This document shows positions 31,537 through 40,344 of a DNA stretch of 64,000 nucleotides, piece after piece. The DNA is from Methylocapsa sp. D3K7 (GTDB lineage: Bacteria; Pseudomonadota; Alphaproteobacteria; Rhizobiales; Beijerinckiaceae): assembly GCF_029855125.1 (NCBI RefSeq), contig NZ_CP123229.1:3330501-3394500 (forward strand), read 5' to 3'. The position numbers and the translations under genes were made by a program. The notes beneath the pieces were generated by a model that saw nothing but the letters and a program-made list of their open reading frames with translations, did not search any database and was not told where the DNA came from. The stretch's first letter is position 1, and each line of letters starts with the position of its first letter.

Positions 31537-32810
31537 TTATGATGACAGCGCTGCATCGCCCGCCTCGGCGGCGCGCCGTTTCAGTAGGTCATGCTCGCGC
31601 GTGTTGCCGGCCATCGATGCGGCCGCTTCGAATGCGACGCGCGCCTCTGCGTAACGGCCGAGCTTTTGGAGTAGGTCGCCGCGAACGCTCGGCAGCAGAT
31701 GATAGCTTTTGAGCGCCGGCTCGCGCGTAAGGCGGTCCACAATCGCCAACCCTGCTTCTGGGCCCTCCGCCATACCGACGGCCACCGCGCGGTTGAGTTC
31801 GATGACTGGCGAGTGCATGACTGCGGCCAACTCCGCATAGAATTCGGCGATGCGCGGCCAGTCAGTATCGCCCGCCGTCCTCGCTTGGGCGTGGCAGGCG
31901 ATAATGGCCGCCTGGAGGGCGTAAAAGCCGCCCGTTCCGCCAAGCTCGCGCGCTCGCCTGAGCGCCTGCATTCCTCGTCGGATTTGGAGCTGGTCCCAGA
32001 GTGCGCGGTTCTGGTCCAGCATGAGGATTGGCTCGCCTGCTGCGCCCGTACGCGCCGCCGTGCGCGAGGCGTTCAGCTCCATCAAGGCAAGCAGTCCATG
32101 AGCTTCGGGTTCGTGCGGCGCAACAGAGGTGAGCACACGGCCCATCCGAAGCGCCTCTTCGCAGAGTTGAGGACGCAGCCAGTCCTTGCCGCGCGTCGCT
32201 GCGTAGCCTTCGTTAAAAATGAGGTACACGACCTCCAGTACCGAAGAGAGCCGCTCGGAGAGCTTCTCGCCGCGTGGGGTTTCATAGGCCAGCCCTGATT
32301 CCGAAAGAGTCCGTTTTGCGCGCACGATCCGTTGGGCGATCGTCGCGTCTGGCAGCAGGAACGCCCTGGCGATCTCCTCGGTCGTCAGGCCGCAGATCAT
32401 CCGCAGCGCCAGAGCCGCGCGGGCCTCACGCGACAGAAGCGGATGACAGGCGGTGAAAATGAGGCGAAGCAGCTCATCACCTATGTCGTCGTCCAGGTCG
32501 GAGTCCAGATCGGGCATAGCCTGCTGCTTCTCTCCATGTCCCGGGCAATCATCTCGTGATTGCGCTCGAGCATCCGGCTACGGCGCAGATGGTCCAGAGC
32601 CCGATGCTTGGCGGTCGCCATCAGCCAAGCGCCGGGTCTTTCCGGAACGCCTGTCGCGGGCCATCGCTCAAGGGCAGTCAAAAGGGCTTCCTGCGTCAAT
32701 TCCTCGGCCAGCGGCACGTCGCGCAGCGTCCTTGCCAAGCTGGTGATCAGCCGGGGTTGCTCAATCCGCCAGACGGCCAGGATTGCGCGATGGGCGTCGG
32801 CGGCCGTCAT
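31537..32810 (-). pseudogene. ECF42-type sigma factor gene interrupted by a frameshift
   Basis: Two overlapping minus-strand frames together make one SigJ/ECF42-type sigma factor of about 425 residues. The first (down to about 32530) carries sigma region 2 and ends HEMIARDMERSSRL. The second (from about 32517) begins MPDLDSDLDDDIGDELLRLIF, then region 4 (TTEEIARAFLLPDATIAQRIVRAKR) and the long helical TPR-like C-terminal extension typical of this group. The natural join would read RDMEKQQAMPDLDSD; it is broken by an extra GA in GAGAGAAG (32527-32535 on the plus strand). This is a real mutation, a phase-variable slippage site or a sequencing error. A YCII gene sits directly upstream, the usual ECF42 arrangement. 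Confidence 0.82.
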
Positions 32811-32841
32811 AGCCGCCGACTGCATCTGGTGGGCTCGCGCC

Positions 32842-33192
32842 TCACGGGACGGCAAATGCGCGAAGCTCGCATGTCCCTTCCCAGCCCGGCATCAAATCCT
32901 TGTGGAGCTGCATGAACTCTTTCGCCGACGCCAGGGCCTCCTCCTTGTCCCGGAGCTCGAAGATCGCGTACCCGCCGATCACCTCCCTGGCCTCCACGAA
33001 GGGGCCGTCGACGACGCTGAGTTTCCCGTCCTTGATGCGCACCTCTGCGCCGGTGGCTGCGGGCATCAGTCCACCACTGTCGAGCATTCTCCCGGCCGTG
33101 ATCTCGCGGTTGGCCAGCTTGTGCATCGCCTCCAGGAGCTCCGGCGTCGGAGGCCCAGCGTGAGCGGATTTGACTATGAACATGAAGCGCAT
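32842..33192 (-). CDS. YCII/DGPF-domain protein
   Basis: A 116-residue single-domain protein of the YCII-related (YciI/DGPF) family. The DGPF motif is present (VVDGPFVEAREVIGGYAIF). The start at 33192 follows GGAGAATTTCTCAA and opens MRFMFIVKSA, the usual beginning. Proteins of this type are regularly encoded beside ECF42 sigma factors, as here, where the sigma gene begins within tens of bases. The biochemical role is unknown. Confidence 0.92.
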   Translation of the reverse strand: MRFMFIVKSAHAGPPTPELLEAMHKLANREITAGRMLDSGGLMPAATGAEVRIKDGKLSVVDGPFVEAREVIGGYAIFELRDKEEALASAKEFMQLHKDLMPGWEGTCELRAFAVP

Positions 33193-33513
33193 TTGAGAAA
33201 TTCTCCTATGGCGAGACCCCGGCGCCATCGCCCCACTGAACCGTCTCGCTAATTAAGTCGACGAACCAGCCCCCGGTGGATCGACATCCGTTTCATATAA
33301 AATCACGCGCGGCTCTAAAGACAATGTGCCACCGGCAGTTCGTTCAGCGTCGCGGTTCCGCTGCGCGTCAATCTTGGGAGCTAGGAGGCAGTTCGCCCAT
33401 TTTTGAGCGGCAGTGGTTCTTAATTCCAGGGGAATTGATGGTCGAATTTCAACCCACCCCCTAAAAAAATTCCAAAGCTTGCGAAAATCCCCCGCCTGGT
33501 CCAAATAGAGGAT
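33193..33513. other. Intergenic region upstream of the SRP RNA
   Basis: About 320 bases between the divergent YCII gene and the SRP RNA. It should contain promoters for both. No open frame with family resemblance is present; a 226-codon minus-strand frame (33253-33933) is a shadow of dnaX and the SRP RNA. Confidence 0.4.
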
Positions 33514-33607
33514 GGGAGGTTGGCGGTGGACGCACCACTCGCCAACCGGGTCAGGTCCGGAAGGAAGCAGCCCTAACGAGACCGGGCGGGTCTCTGTCCA
33601 GCCTCCT
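33514..33607 (+). ncRNA. ffs: Signal recognition particle RNA, small bacterial type
   Basis: The universally conserved SRP domain IV is intact: GGGTCAGGTCCGGAAGGAA followed by GCAGCCCTAACGAGACCGG. The ends GGAGGTTGG and CCAGCCTCC pair to close the molecule at about 94 nt. It binds Ffh and directs membrane protein targeting. The position immediately upstream of dnaX on the same strand is the common arrangement in Hyphomicrobiales. Confidence 0.96.
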
Positions 33608-33715
33608 ACTTTCGCCTCGCAACTTGAGCGTTGCCATTGCCTGGCCAGAGCTTGGTTTATCCGGCAGGCCAGCCAGGCCACGGGGCGTTGGCGCGGCCCA
33701 GAAGCCTCTCGGGCG

Positions 33716-35572
33716 ATGCCGGACAGTCGCATGCAACACCCTCCAAATATCAATGACGACGCCGGTCCGGGTCTGGGATTGGGCGGAAGTGCGGGCTCGC
33801 AGCCGGAGGCCGCATCAGCCCAAACGGCGTATCGCGTCCTTGCCCGAAAATACCGCCCTGCACGCTTCGAGGATTTGATCGGCCAGGAGGCGATGGTCAA
33901 AACCTTGTCGAATGCCTTTGATCTCGAACGCATTCACCAAGCCTATATTCTGACCGGCGTACGCGGTGTCGGCAAGACCACCACCGCGCGCATTCTCGCC
34001 CGCGCCTTCAATTATGAAGTTCCCGCGAAGGGCGCCCTCCCGGCAGTGACGCGCCCGACGATCCACATGCCGGAGCTTGGGGTGCATTGCCAGGCGATCA
34101 TCGAATCTCGGCATGTCGATGTCATCGAGATGGACGCTGCCTCGCATACCGGCATCGATGATGTGCGCGAGATCATTGAGAGCGCCCGTTACAAGCCGGT
34201 CATGGCGCGCACGAAAGTCTATATCATCGACGAAGTGCACATGCTCTCCAAACAGGCCTTTAATGGCCTTTTGAAAACCTTGGAAGAGCCGCCCGATCAT
34301 GTGAAATTTCTGTTTGCCACCACCGAGATCGAAAAGGTACCGGTGACCGTGCGCTCGCGCTGCCAAAGGTTCGATCTGCGCCGCGTCGAGGCGAGCGTTC
34401 TGACCCACTATCTGGCGTCGATCTGCGGCAAGGAAGCCGTTGCGATCGAGGATGAAGCGTTGAGCCTCATTGCGCGCGCGGCGGAAGGCTCGGTGCGCGA
34501 CGCACTGTCGCTACTCGATCAGGCGATCGCGCATGGCGGCAGCCATGCCGGCGCAAAAGTCACGGCGGAAGCCTTGCGCGCGATGCTGGGGCTTGCCGAT
34601 CATGGCCGCATCATTGATTTGTTCGAAGTATTGATGCGCGGCCAGATGGCCGAGGCGCTTGGCATCCTCAAGGACCTGCATGATTTTGGCGCCGATCCTT
34701 CGGAAGTTTTGGCGAGCCTCGCGGAATTCACCCATCTCGTGACACGCCTGAAACTCGTGAAAGAGGCGGCGCAAGATACCTCGCTGACGCCCGACGAGAA
34801 GACCCGAGGCCTGCAATTTTCGCAAGCATTGTCGATGCCGGTCTTGACCCGGACCTGGCAATTATTGCTGAAGGGCCTGCGGGAAGTGAAGGACTCTCCG
34901 CGCCCGCTCGCGGCCGCAGATATGGTACTGGTGCGAATCGGTTTCGCCGCCGATTTGCCGACCCCCGACGAAGCGCTGCGAAAGCTTAGTTTGGCAACAA
35001 GCAGCCAGCCGCAAGCCGCACCGCGCGGCGTTGAGTCTGGCGCGCGTCCGCCGGTGGCGATCTCGACGTCCAGCGGGACGGCCGTGCTGCGCGCACCCCC
35101 GCACGACGCGACAGAGCCATCGGTCACGTTGGCCCGCTTCGAGGACGTCGTGACGCTCGCGGGACAGCATCGCGATATTCAAATGAAGCTCGCGCTTGAG
35201 CGCGACGTGCGGCTTGTCCGGTTCGAGCAGGGCCAGATTGAATTCTCGCTCTCGTCCGGGGCTTCGCCGCAGCTTGCCCAAATGCTCGCGCGACGTTTGC
35301 AGGAATGGACTGGCACCCGCTGGATGGTCGCGGTCTCGAACGCGCCCGGCGCGCCGAGCCTCAAAGAGCAGCATGACGCCAAGACTCGCGAAGCCCTGTC
35401 CGGCGTTCGAGCCGAGCCTTTGGTGCAAAGCGTGCTCGCCGCATTCCCGGGTGCCGAAATCGTCGCGGTCCGCCCCGCTGGGCCCGTGCTGGAAGAAAAT
35501 GCAGCGGCTGCGGCGAGTGCCGGGACAAATGATGAAATAGTCTTTAATGATGGGTTGGAAGACGATCTTTGA
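33716..35572 (+). CDS. dnaX: DNA polymerase III subunit gamma/tau
   Basis: A 618-residue clamp-loader ATPase. A variable N-terminal stretch of about 37 residues precedes YRVLARKYRPARFEDLIGQ. Walker A is GVRGVGKTTT (81-90), and the DEVH box and the sensor SRC motif (TVRSRCQRF) follow. Domain III is at about 280-400 and a variable tail with a tau C-terminal region at about 450-590. Where many DnaX proteins have four zinc cysteines, only HCQAI remains, so the zinc module looks lost. Start could also be 33731. It is followed by ybaB and recR, the standard recombination/replication cluster. Confidence 0.95.
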   Translation: MPDSRMQHPPNINDDAGPGLGLGGSAGSQPEAASAQTAYRVLARKYRPARFEDLIGQEAMVKTLSNAFDLERIHQAYILTGVRGVGKTTTARILARAFNYEVPAKGALPAVTRPTIHMPELGVHCQAIIESRHVDVIEMDAASHTGIDDVREIIESARYKPVMARTKVYIIDEVHMLSKQAFNGLLKTLEEPPDHVKFLFATTEIEKVPVTVRSRCQRFDLRRVEASVLTHYLASICGKEAVAIEDEALSLIARAAEGSVRDALSLLDQAIAHGGSHAGAKVTAEALRAMLGLADHGRIIDLFEVLMRGQMAEALGILKDLHDFGADPSEVLASLAEFTHLVTRLKLVKEAAQDTSLTPDEKTRGLQFSQALSMPVLTRTWQLLLKGLREVKDSPRPLAAADMVLVRIGFAADLPTPDEALRKLSLATSSQPQAAPRGVESGARPPVAISTSSGTAVLRAPPHDATEPSVTLARFEDVVTLAGQHRDIQMKLALERDVRLVRFEQGQIEFSLSSGASPQLAQMLARRLQEWTGTRWMVAVSNAPGAPSLKEQHDAKTREALSGVRAEPLVQSVLAAFPGAEIVAVRPAGPVLEENAAAAASAGTNDEIVFNDGLEDDL

Positions 35573-35623
35573 GCAGGCTTCATGTGCGTGTTCGCGAGTC
35601 GTCGCAATTTGGGAAAAACAGCA

Positions 35624-35947
35624 ATGCGCGACATGTTTGGTTTGATGAAGCAAGCGCAGGAAATGCAGGCCAAAATGCAGGAAATGCAGGCCGAGTTGGA
35701 ACATATCGAAGTCGAGGGGCAGGCGGGCGGCGGCATGGTGCGCGTAACTCTCACCGCCAAGGGTCAAATGAAGGGACTGGCGATTGACGACCAGCTTCTC
35801 AAAGCCGACGAGAAAGTGATTCTTGAGGATTTGATCGTCGTCGCGCATGAGGACGCCCGCAAAAAATCTGAACGTCTGCTCGAAGAAAAAATGAAGAGTT
35901 TGACCGGCGGACTTGCGCTGCCGCCCGGTATGAAGCTGCCTTTCTGA
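35624..35947 (+). CDS. YbaB/EbfC-family nucleoid-associated protein
   Basis: A 107-residue DNA-binding dimer. The first half is a Met/Gln-rich helix (MKQAQEMQAKMQEMQAELEHIE), then the beta-rich VEGQAGGGMVRVTLTAKGQMKGLAID, then a C-terminal helix. This is the standard fold and length. The start at 35624 (or 35633) is chosen over longer forms. It lies between dnaX and recR as in most bacteria. Confidence 0.94.
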   Translation: MRDMFGLMKQAQEMQAKMQEMQAELEHIEVEGQAGGGMVRVTLTAKGQMKGLAIDDQLLKADEKVILEDLIVVAHEDARKKSERLLEEKMKSLTGGLALPPGMKLPF

Positions 35948-35973
35948 TGGCCTTGGATTAAGGTTCCACCGCG

Positions 35974-36579
35974 ATGGCAGAGAGAGTCGCGGGTCCCGAG
36001 ATCGAGCGGCTCATTCAATTGCTGGCGCGTCTGCCGGGGCTTGGACCGCGCTCGGCGCGACGCGCCGCCTTGCATCTGATCCGCAAGCGCGAAGAGCTGC
36101 TGGCGCCTTTGGCAAGCGCGCTCAATGCAGCCCACGAAAAAATCGTGACCTGCGGCGTCTGCGGCAATATCGACAGCTGCGATCCCTGCACGCTCTGCCG
36201 GGACGAACGCCGTGACCCGGCGACGCTCATCGTCGTCGAGTCGGTATCCGATCTTTGGGCGCTCGAACGCGCCGGCGTTTTGAGCGCGCGCTATCATGTG
36301 CTTGGCGGAATCTTGTCGCCGCTCGATGGAATCGGACCCAAGGATCTGAATTTCGGCAGCCTCGCGGGCCGGGTCGCGCAAGATCACGTCAAGGAAGTCA
36401 TCATCGCCCTAAATGCAACGGTCGATGGACAAACGACCGCGCATTACATCACCAGTCTGCTGGTGGATTTCGACGTCAAGATCACCCGGCTCGCGCATGG
36501 AGTACCGGTCGGCGGCGAGCTCGACTATCTCGACGAAGGAACACTCACGGCCGCGATCCGCAGCCGGACGCCGTTGTGA
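35974..36579 (+). CDS. recR: Recombination mediator RecR
   Basis: A 201-residue DNA-repair protein acting with RecF/RecO to load RecA. A helix-hairpin-helix ([17 protein letters not shown]) is at about 20-36, the four zinc cysteines are C60, C63, C72 and C75, and a TOPRIM domain follows ([17 protein letters not shown], then [18 protein letters not shown]). The C-terminal Walker-B-like segment is [22 protein letters not shown]. Length matches RecR. It is third in the dnaX-ybaB-recR cluster. Confidence 0.97.
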   Translation: MAERVAGPEIERLIQLLARLPGLGPRSARRAALHLIRKREELLAPLASALNAAHEKIVTCGVCGNIDSCDPCTLCRDERRDPATLIVVESVSDLWALERAGVLSARYHVLGGILSPLDGIGPKDLNFGSLAGRVAQDHVKEVIIALNATVDGQTTAHYITSLLVDFDVKITRLAHGVPVGGELDYLDEGTLTAAIRSRTPL

Positions 36580-36688
36580 CACTCACGTTTCGCGACAAAC
36601 ACATCACGATATCGTCACGATCGAGGCTTTACCTCGCGCCGCGCCGCCCAAACTCTCAAATGCGCGGCGGCTCAACCAAGGAGCGATC

Positions 36689-37054
36689 ATGGCAAATCCT
36701 TTCGTGCATGTCGAACTCACCACTTCCGATCCAGATAAGGCAAAGACGTTTTACGGCTCGCTGTTCGATTGGAAGCTGGAGGACGTCGAGATGGGTCCTG
36801 GCTTCACCTACACGATGATTAATGTTGGCGAAGGAACCGGTGGCGGTTTGATGCAGACTCCGGCGCCCGGCGTCCCGACCGCTTGGCTGCCTTACGTGCT
36901 GGTCGGCGACGTGACGGCCTCGACCGCCAAGGCGAAATCGCTCGGCGCGACGGTTATGAAGGATGTCACCGAGGTTCCGAACGCGGGTTCATTCTCCATC
37001 ATCCTCGATCCAACCGGCGCGGCGATCGGGCTCTGGCAGCCGAAGGCCAAATAG
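36689..37054 (+). CDS. VOC-family protein
   Basis: A 121-residue single vicinal-oxygen-chelate domain, preceded by AAGGAGCGATC at the start codon. It opens FVHVELTTSDPDKAKTFYGSLFDWKLED and closes FSIILDPTGAAIGLWQPK, the usual frame of PhnB/glyoxalase-like proteins that act as small enzymes or binding proteins. No substrate can be assigned. It follows recR and converges on rmuC. Confidence 0.88.
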   Translation: MANPFVHVELTTSDPDKAKTFYGSLFDWKLEDVEMGPGFTYTMINVGEGTGGGLMQTPAPGVPTAWLPYVLVGDVTASTAKAKSLGATVMKDVTEVPNAGSFSIILDPTGAAIGLWQPKAK

Positions 37055-37076
37055 CGAGTGTGGCCTGGCGGTGAAG

Positions 37077-38246
37077 TCATTCCGCCGCTTTGTCGAAAGA
37101 CCCTTCGGAAATCTCAGGGAGCGGCGTTTCAAAATCCATCCGGTCGATGCGAGTGCCACGCCGCGCGATCTTGCCGGCGGAGGTGATAATTTGGTCCACG
37201 TCCTCCTGCGCGATTTTAAAATGCGAGTCGAGTTTCGTGACGCGCGTTTGCAAGCGTTCAACTTCCTCGATCAGGCGGCGCACCTCGGCTTGAATGACGT
37301 GCGCCTCCTCGCGCACCCGCGCGTCGCGGACGATCGCCTGCATGACCTGAACCGCCATCATCAGAAGGGATGGCGAAACAATAATGATGCGGCTCTTATG
37401 CGCCTTCTGGATAATATCTTCGAAAAATTCGTGCAAATCCGCGTAGAGCGATTCGGACGGGACAAACAGAATCGCGATATCCTGCGTTTCTCCGGCGAGG
37501 AAATAGCGCTCGGCGATGTCGCGGACGTGCTTTGAGACATCGGCACGGACTCGTGCCGACGCCTGTTTGCGTGCCTCTTCGCTCATCGCTCCGCGCAGGG
37601 CGGTGAAGGCCTCGAGCGGGAACTTCGCGTCGATCACCATAACCCTCGGGTCGCCCGGCAAGCGGACCACGCAATCGGGCCGGGTGTTGTTGGAGAGCGT
37701 ATATTGAAACTCAAACGCCGAGGCGGGCAGGCCATCCCTTATGATGGCTTCAAGGCGTCCCTGACCGAAGGCGCCGCGCGCTTGTTTGTTGGCAAGAATG
37801 TCCTTGAGGCCGACGACTTCCTGGGTCAGCGCGGCGACCCTTGCCTGCGCCGCATCGATCACCGCGAGCCTCTCGTTCAGCTTGGCCAGATGGTCGCCGG
37901 CGGTTTTTCCGGAGGCTTCAAGACCGGCGCCGACCCGCGTCCCGACCGCGTCGAGGCGGTCGGCGACGAGCCGCGCGAGATCGGCCTGGCGCGACCCCAA
38001 AACCTCGGCGACGCTGCGTACCGATCCATTGAGTCCGGCGTTCTGACGCGAGATCTCTTCCATCGCGCGGAACATTTCGCGTTGACGCTCGACGCTCGCA
38101 AGTGCCTCCTGACGGCCCATTCGGGCGCGGGAGGCGAGGTTCCAAGCGATGCTCACAAGCAGCAATAAGGCGAGACCGGCCGCGCCAAGGAGAAGATCGG
38201 CAGCCGCGATTGATGTACCATTGAGAGTAAATACAACACGCTCCAT
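37077..38246 (-). CDS. rmuC: DNA recombination protein RmuC
   Basis: A 389-residue membrane-anchored protein. One N-terminal membrane helix (about residues 14-34) is followed by a coiled-coil stretch (about 45-170) and then the RmuC nuclease-like domain (LEAIIRDGLPASAFEFQYTLS, later RVMVIDAKFPLEAF). The family limits rearrangements between short inverted repeats. The start at 38246 (MERVVFTLNG) drops 22 upstream residues with no ribosome site. It is divergent from the yihY gene. Confidence 0.94.
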   Translation of the reverse strand: MERVVFTLNGTSIAAADLLLGAAGLALLLLVSIAWNLASRARMGRQEALASVERQREMFRAMEEISRQNAGLNGSVRSVAEVLGSRQADLARLVADRLDAVGTRVGAGLEASGKTAGDHLAKLNERLAVIDAAQARVAALTQEVVGLKDILANKQARGAFGQGRLEAIIRDGLPASAFEFQYTLSNNTRPDCVVRLPGDPRVMVIDAKFPLEAFTALRGAMSEEARKQASARVRADVSKHVRDIAERYFLAGETQDIAILFVPSESLYADLHEFFEDIIQKAHKSRIIIVSPSLLMMAVQVMQAIVRDARVREEAHVIQAEVRRLIEEVERLQTRVTKLDSHFKIAQEDVDQIITSAGKIARRGTRIDRMDFETPLPEISEGSFDKAAE

Positions 38247-38275
38247 TCCGCCATCTCTAACTGATTCGCGAGACG

Positions 38276-39274
38276 ATGGGAACGAATAACGAACAACACG
38301 ACCCCTCTTCAAACCGGGAAAAGCTAGCGAGCTTTTCTCCCCGCCCTAAAACCCGTTTCTTGCGATGGCGGAATGTTCTGCGCCCCTTTCGCGGCCGTCG
38401 CGGCGGAGGTATCCGGGCCATAGGGTTCGTTTACCGGGTCTTCTATGACGCCGTGATGCGCTTTTTGCAGGACGATGGCTGGGCGATTGCCAGTTACATC
38501 GCCTTGGCGATTCTCACGTCGCTGTTCCCTTTTTTGATCTTCGTCACGGCGCTTGCCGGATTTTTCGGCACAAAGAGGCTGGCCGATGAAGCAGTGAATC
38601 TCATATTGCAGACTTGGCCGCAGCAGGTCGCGGCCCCAATCGCAAGCGAGATCCACAGCGTCTTGACGCAAACACGCAGCGGAGTTCTCACGATCGGTGT
38701 GATTTTGGCGATTTATTTTTCGTCGAGCGGTGTCGAAGCGATAAGAATTGGCCTCAACCGGGCCTATGGCGTCATCGAGATGCGGGCATGGTGGCTGCTT
38801 CGGCTCGAATCCATCGCCTATGTTTTCGTCGGAGCTTTCTCGCTTTTGACGCTTGCTCTCTTGGTCGTTTTCGCCCCCTTGATCTGGTCCGTACTGCTGC
38901 ATTTCGCGCCGAATTTCGAGCCGCTAGACCGCCTCGTCACCTTCAGCCGTTTCTCCATCGCGAGCATGGTGCTTTTGCTGGCGCTCATTCTCGCGCACAA
39001 GTTTCTGCCCGCCGGACGAAGAACGTTCGCCGAGATGGCTCCCGGAATCTTGCTGACCGTTGGAATGTGGATCGCCGCCAGCATTGCCTTTGGCTCCTAC
39101 CTCGCCGAATTCGCCCGCAACTATGTGACGACCTACGCGGGCCTGGCGTCGGTCATGATCGCCCTCGTGTTTCTCTACATGATCGCCGCCATTTTCATGT
39201 TTGGCGGTGAATTGAATGCCGCGATCCTGCGCGCGAAACATGCGAGGGCGCGGCCAAAACCTCCTGCGTTATGA
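38276..39274 (+). CDS. YihY/BrkB-family inner-membrane protein
   Basis: A 332-residue protein with six membrane helices of the YihY/virulence factor BrkB family. A basic N-terminal tail of about 60 residues precedes DGWAIASYIALAILTSLFPFLIF, and the GLNRAYG motif (about residue 160) and the closing FLYMIAAIFMFGGELNAAI segment are diagnostic. The role in bacteria is unclear; transport is suspected. Only 29 bases separate it from the divergent rmuC. Confidence 0.9.
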   Translation: MGTNNEQHDPSSNREKLASFSPRPKTRFLRWRNVLRPFRGRRGGGIRAIGFVYRVFYDAVMRFLQDDGWAIASYIALAILTSLFPFLIFVTALAGFFGTKRLADEAVNLILQTWPQQVAAPIASEIHSVLTQTRSGVLTIGVILAIYFSSSGVEAIRIGLNRAYGVIEMRAWWLLRLESIAYVFVGAFSLLTLALLVVFAPLIWSVLLHFAPNFEPLDRLVTFSRFSIASMVLLLALILAHKFLPAGRRTFAEMAPGILLTVGMWIAASIAFGSYLAEFARNYVTTYAGLASVMIALVFLYMIAAIFMFGGELNAAILRAKHARARPKPPAL

Positions 39275-39305
39275 CGGAAAAAAATCGACCATTCGCGCGC
39301 CCGCG

Positions 39306-39830
39306 TTATTGCAAGGTGTAGCTATGCGGAGGGTGCGCCGGGCATGCGACAATGGGGAGACGCTCGATCGGCGCGAAAGTAAGGCTGTTGTCTTTGAGGG
39401 CTCCGGCAAGCGATCTGCTGGCATAAATCAAAGCCTCGATATCGCCGCTTCCCAAAAGCGCCGGGGCGGTGAGAGTCTCCGCTCGCGCGTCCTTGCGCTG
39501 CGAAGCTGCCATGAGCCGCAAGACCAGAAATTCATCCCCGCAAAGACAGCGGCAGCCCGAGAAACGCCATAGGATCTCCCGCCTTGACTGTTCGGTCAGG
39601 GTTTGGGTGAACAGACGAAATTTTGCATGCAGAATCTTGGCCGGCGCGGGGGCCGCGAAACGCCGCAAGATCGCAAGGGCGCAATCCCAATAATCCTTGT
39701 CGCGTGCGCAATATCCGGCCATCCACAAACGGTATTGGGCAAAAAATACGCGTTCGGCGGGGGCGTCCGCATGCACGGCGGCGATCTGTGCGGGCGGTGT
39801 TTCGCTGTGCATCACGATGGGCTCCATCAT
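39306..39830 (-). CDS. Hypothetical protein, translationally coupled
   Basis: A 174-residue protein I do not recognise. The start ATG at 39830 overlaps the stop of the preceding gene (TAATG), so its translation is coupled to it. The sequence is mostly helical and compact, with cysteine clusters near GCRCLCGDEF and an N-terminal region RVFFAQYRLWMAGYCARDKDYW. No signal peptide or membrane segment is visible. The C-terminal residues (IVACPAHPPHSY) carry two prolines and a cysteine. Codon use looks like that of the surrounding genes. Confidence 0.6.
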   Translation of the reverse strand: MMEPIVMHSETPPAQIAAVHADAPAERVFFAQYRLWMAGYCARDKDYWDCALAILRRFAAPAPAKILHAKFRLFTQTLTEQSRREILWRFSGCRCLCGDEFLVLRLMAASQRKDARAETLTAPALLGSGDIEALIYASRSLAGALKDNSLTFAPIERLPIVACPAHPPHSYTLQ

Positions 39831-40105
39831 TATTGGCACGGGAATGAGATCAGGGTTGAAGCCGTGGCGGGGCCAGTCGGGAGCGCAACGCCAAGACTGG
39901 CTCTGGCAAGGTGCCAGACTGCGAAGTCGCGCGCCTTGGCCTCGAGACATTCTTGAGGGCAGCCTCCATCATAATAGAGTTCCAACGCAACGACGCAGAG
40001 TTGCGTCAGCTCATCTAGGTTAGCAGGTGTGTAAGCCAGCCGAGCGCAGACAGAATGTTCCAATATTTTATTTATTCTAATTCTTTCCTCAATAATGTTG
40101 CACAT
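39830..40105 (-). CDS. Hypothetical protein, upstream member of a two-gene unit
   Basis: A 91-residue protein of unknown family. The start at 40105 is chosen because GGAGC lies six bases upstream; an earlier ATG (40117) has no ribosome site. It is helical with several cysteines (ELYYDGGCPQECLEAKARDFAVWHLA) but no clear motif pairs. Its stop overlaps the next start. A strongly AT-rich region lies upstream (about 40075-40240). Confidence 0.55.
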   Translation of the reverse strand: MCNIIEERIRINKILEHSVCARLAYTPANLDELTQLCVVALELYYDGGCPQECLEAKARDFAVWHLARASLGVALPTGPATASTLISFPCQ

Positions 40106-40344
40106 GTTCTGCTCCATTTTTTGGATAAATAGTATTTAAGTAAGTAAATACATGAGATCAACAATTATGTTTTTTATCTATTCTAATTCGATTATGTACG
40201 GGAGTTGTTTTAGCTCCGCGTGAACGAGCGAAGGAACAGGACATGCGGCGGTTCGGCCGCGCGAGCCTCTGTTTCACGCAAGCGGGATTTGCCAGATGCC
40301 CGCAATCTTGTATTGGAACGCCAACCAGAAATTTGGATAAAAAA

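Noticed and set aside
32481-32517. Overlap of two sigma-factor frames as programmed frameshifting
   Set aside because: There is no slippery heptamer or stimulatory hairpin at the join; a simple GA indel explains it better.
33253-33933. A 226-codon minus-strand frame over the SRP RNA and the start of dnaX
   Set aside because: It covers the conserved SRP RNA and the start of dnaX in antisense; not a gene.
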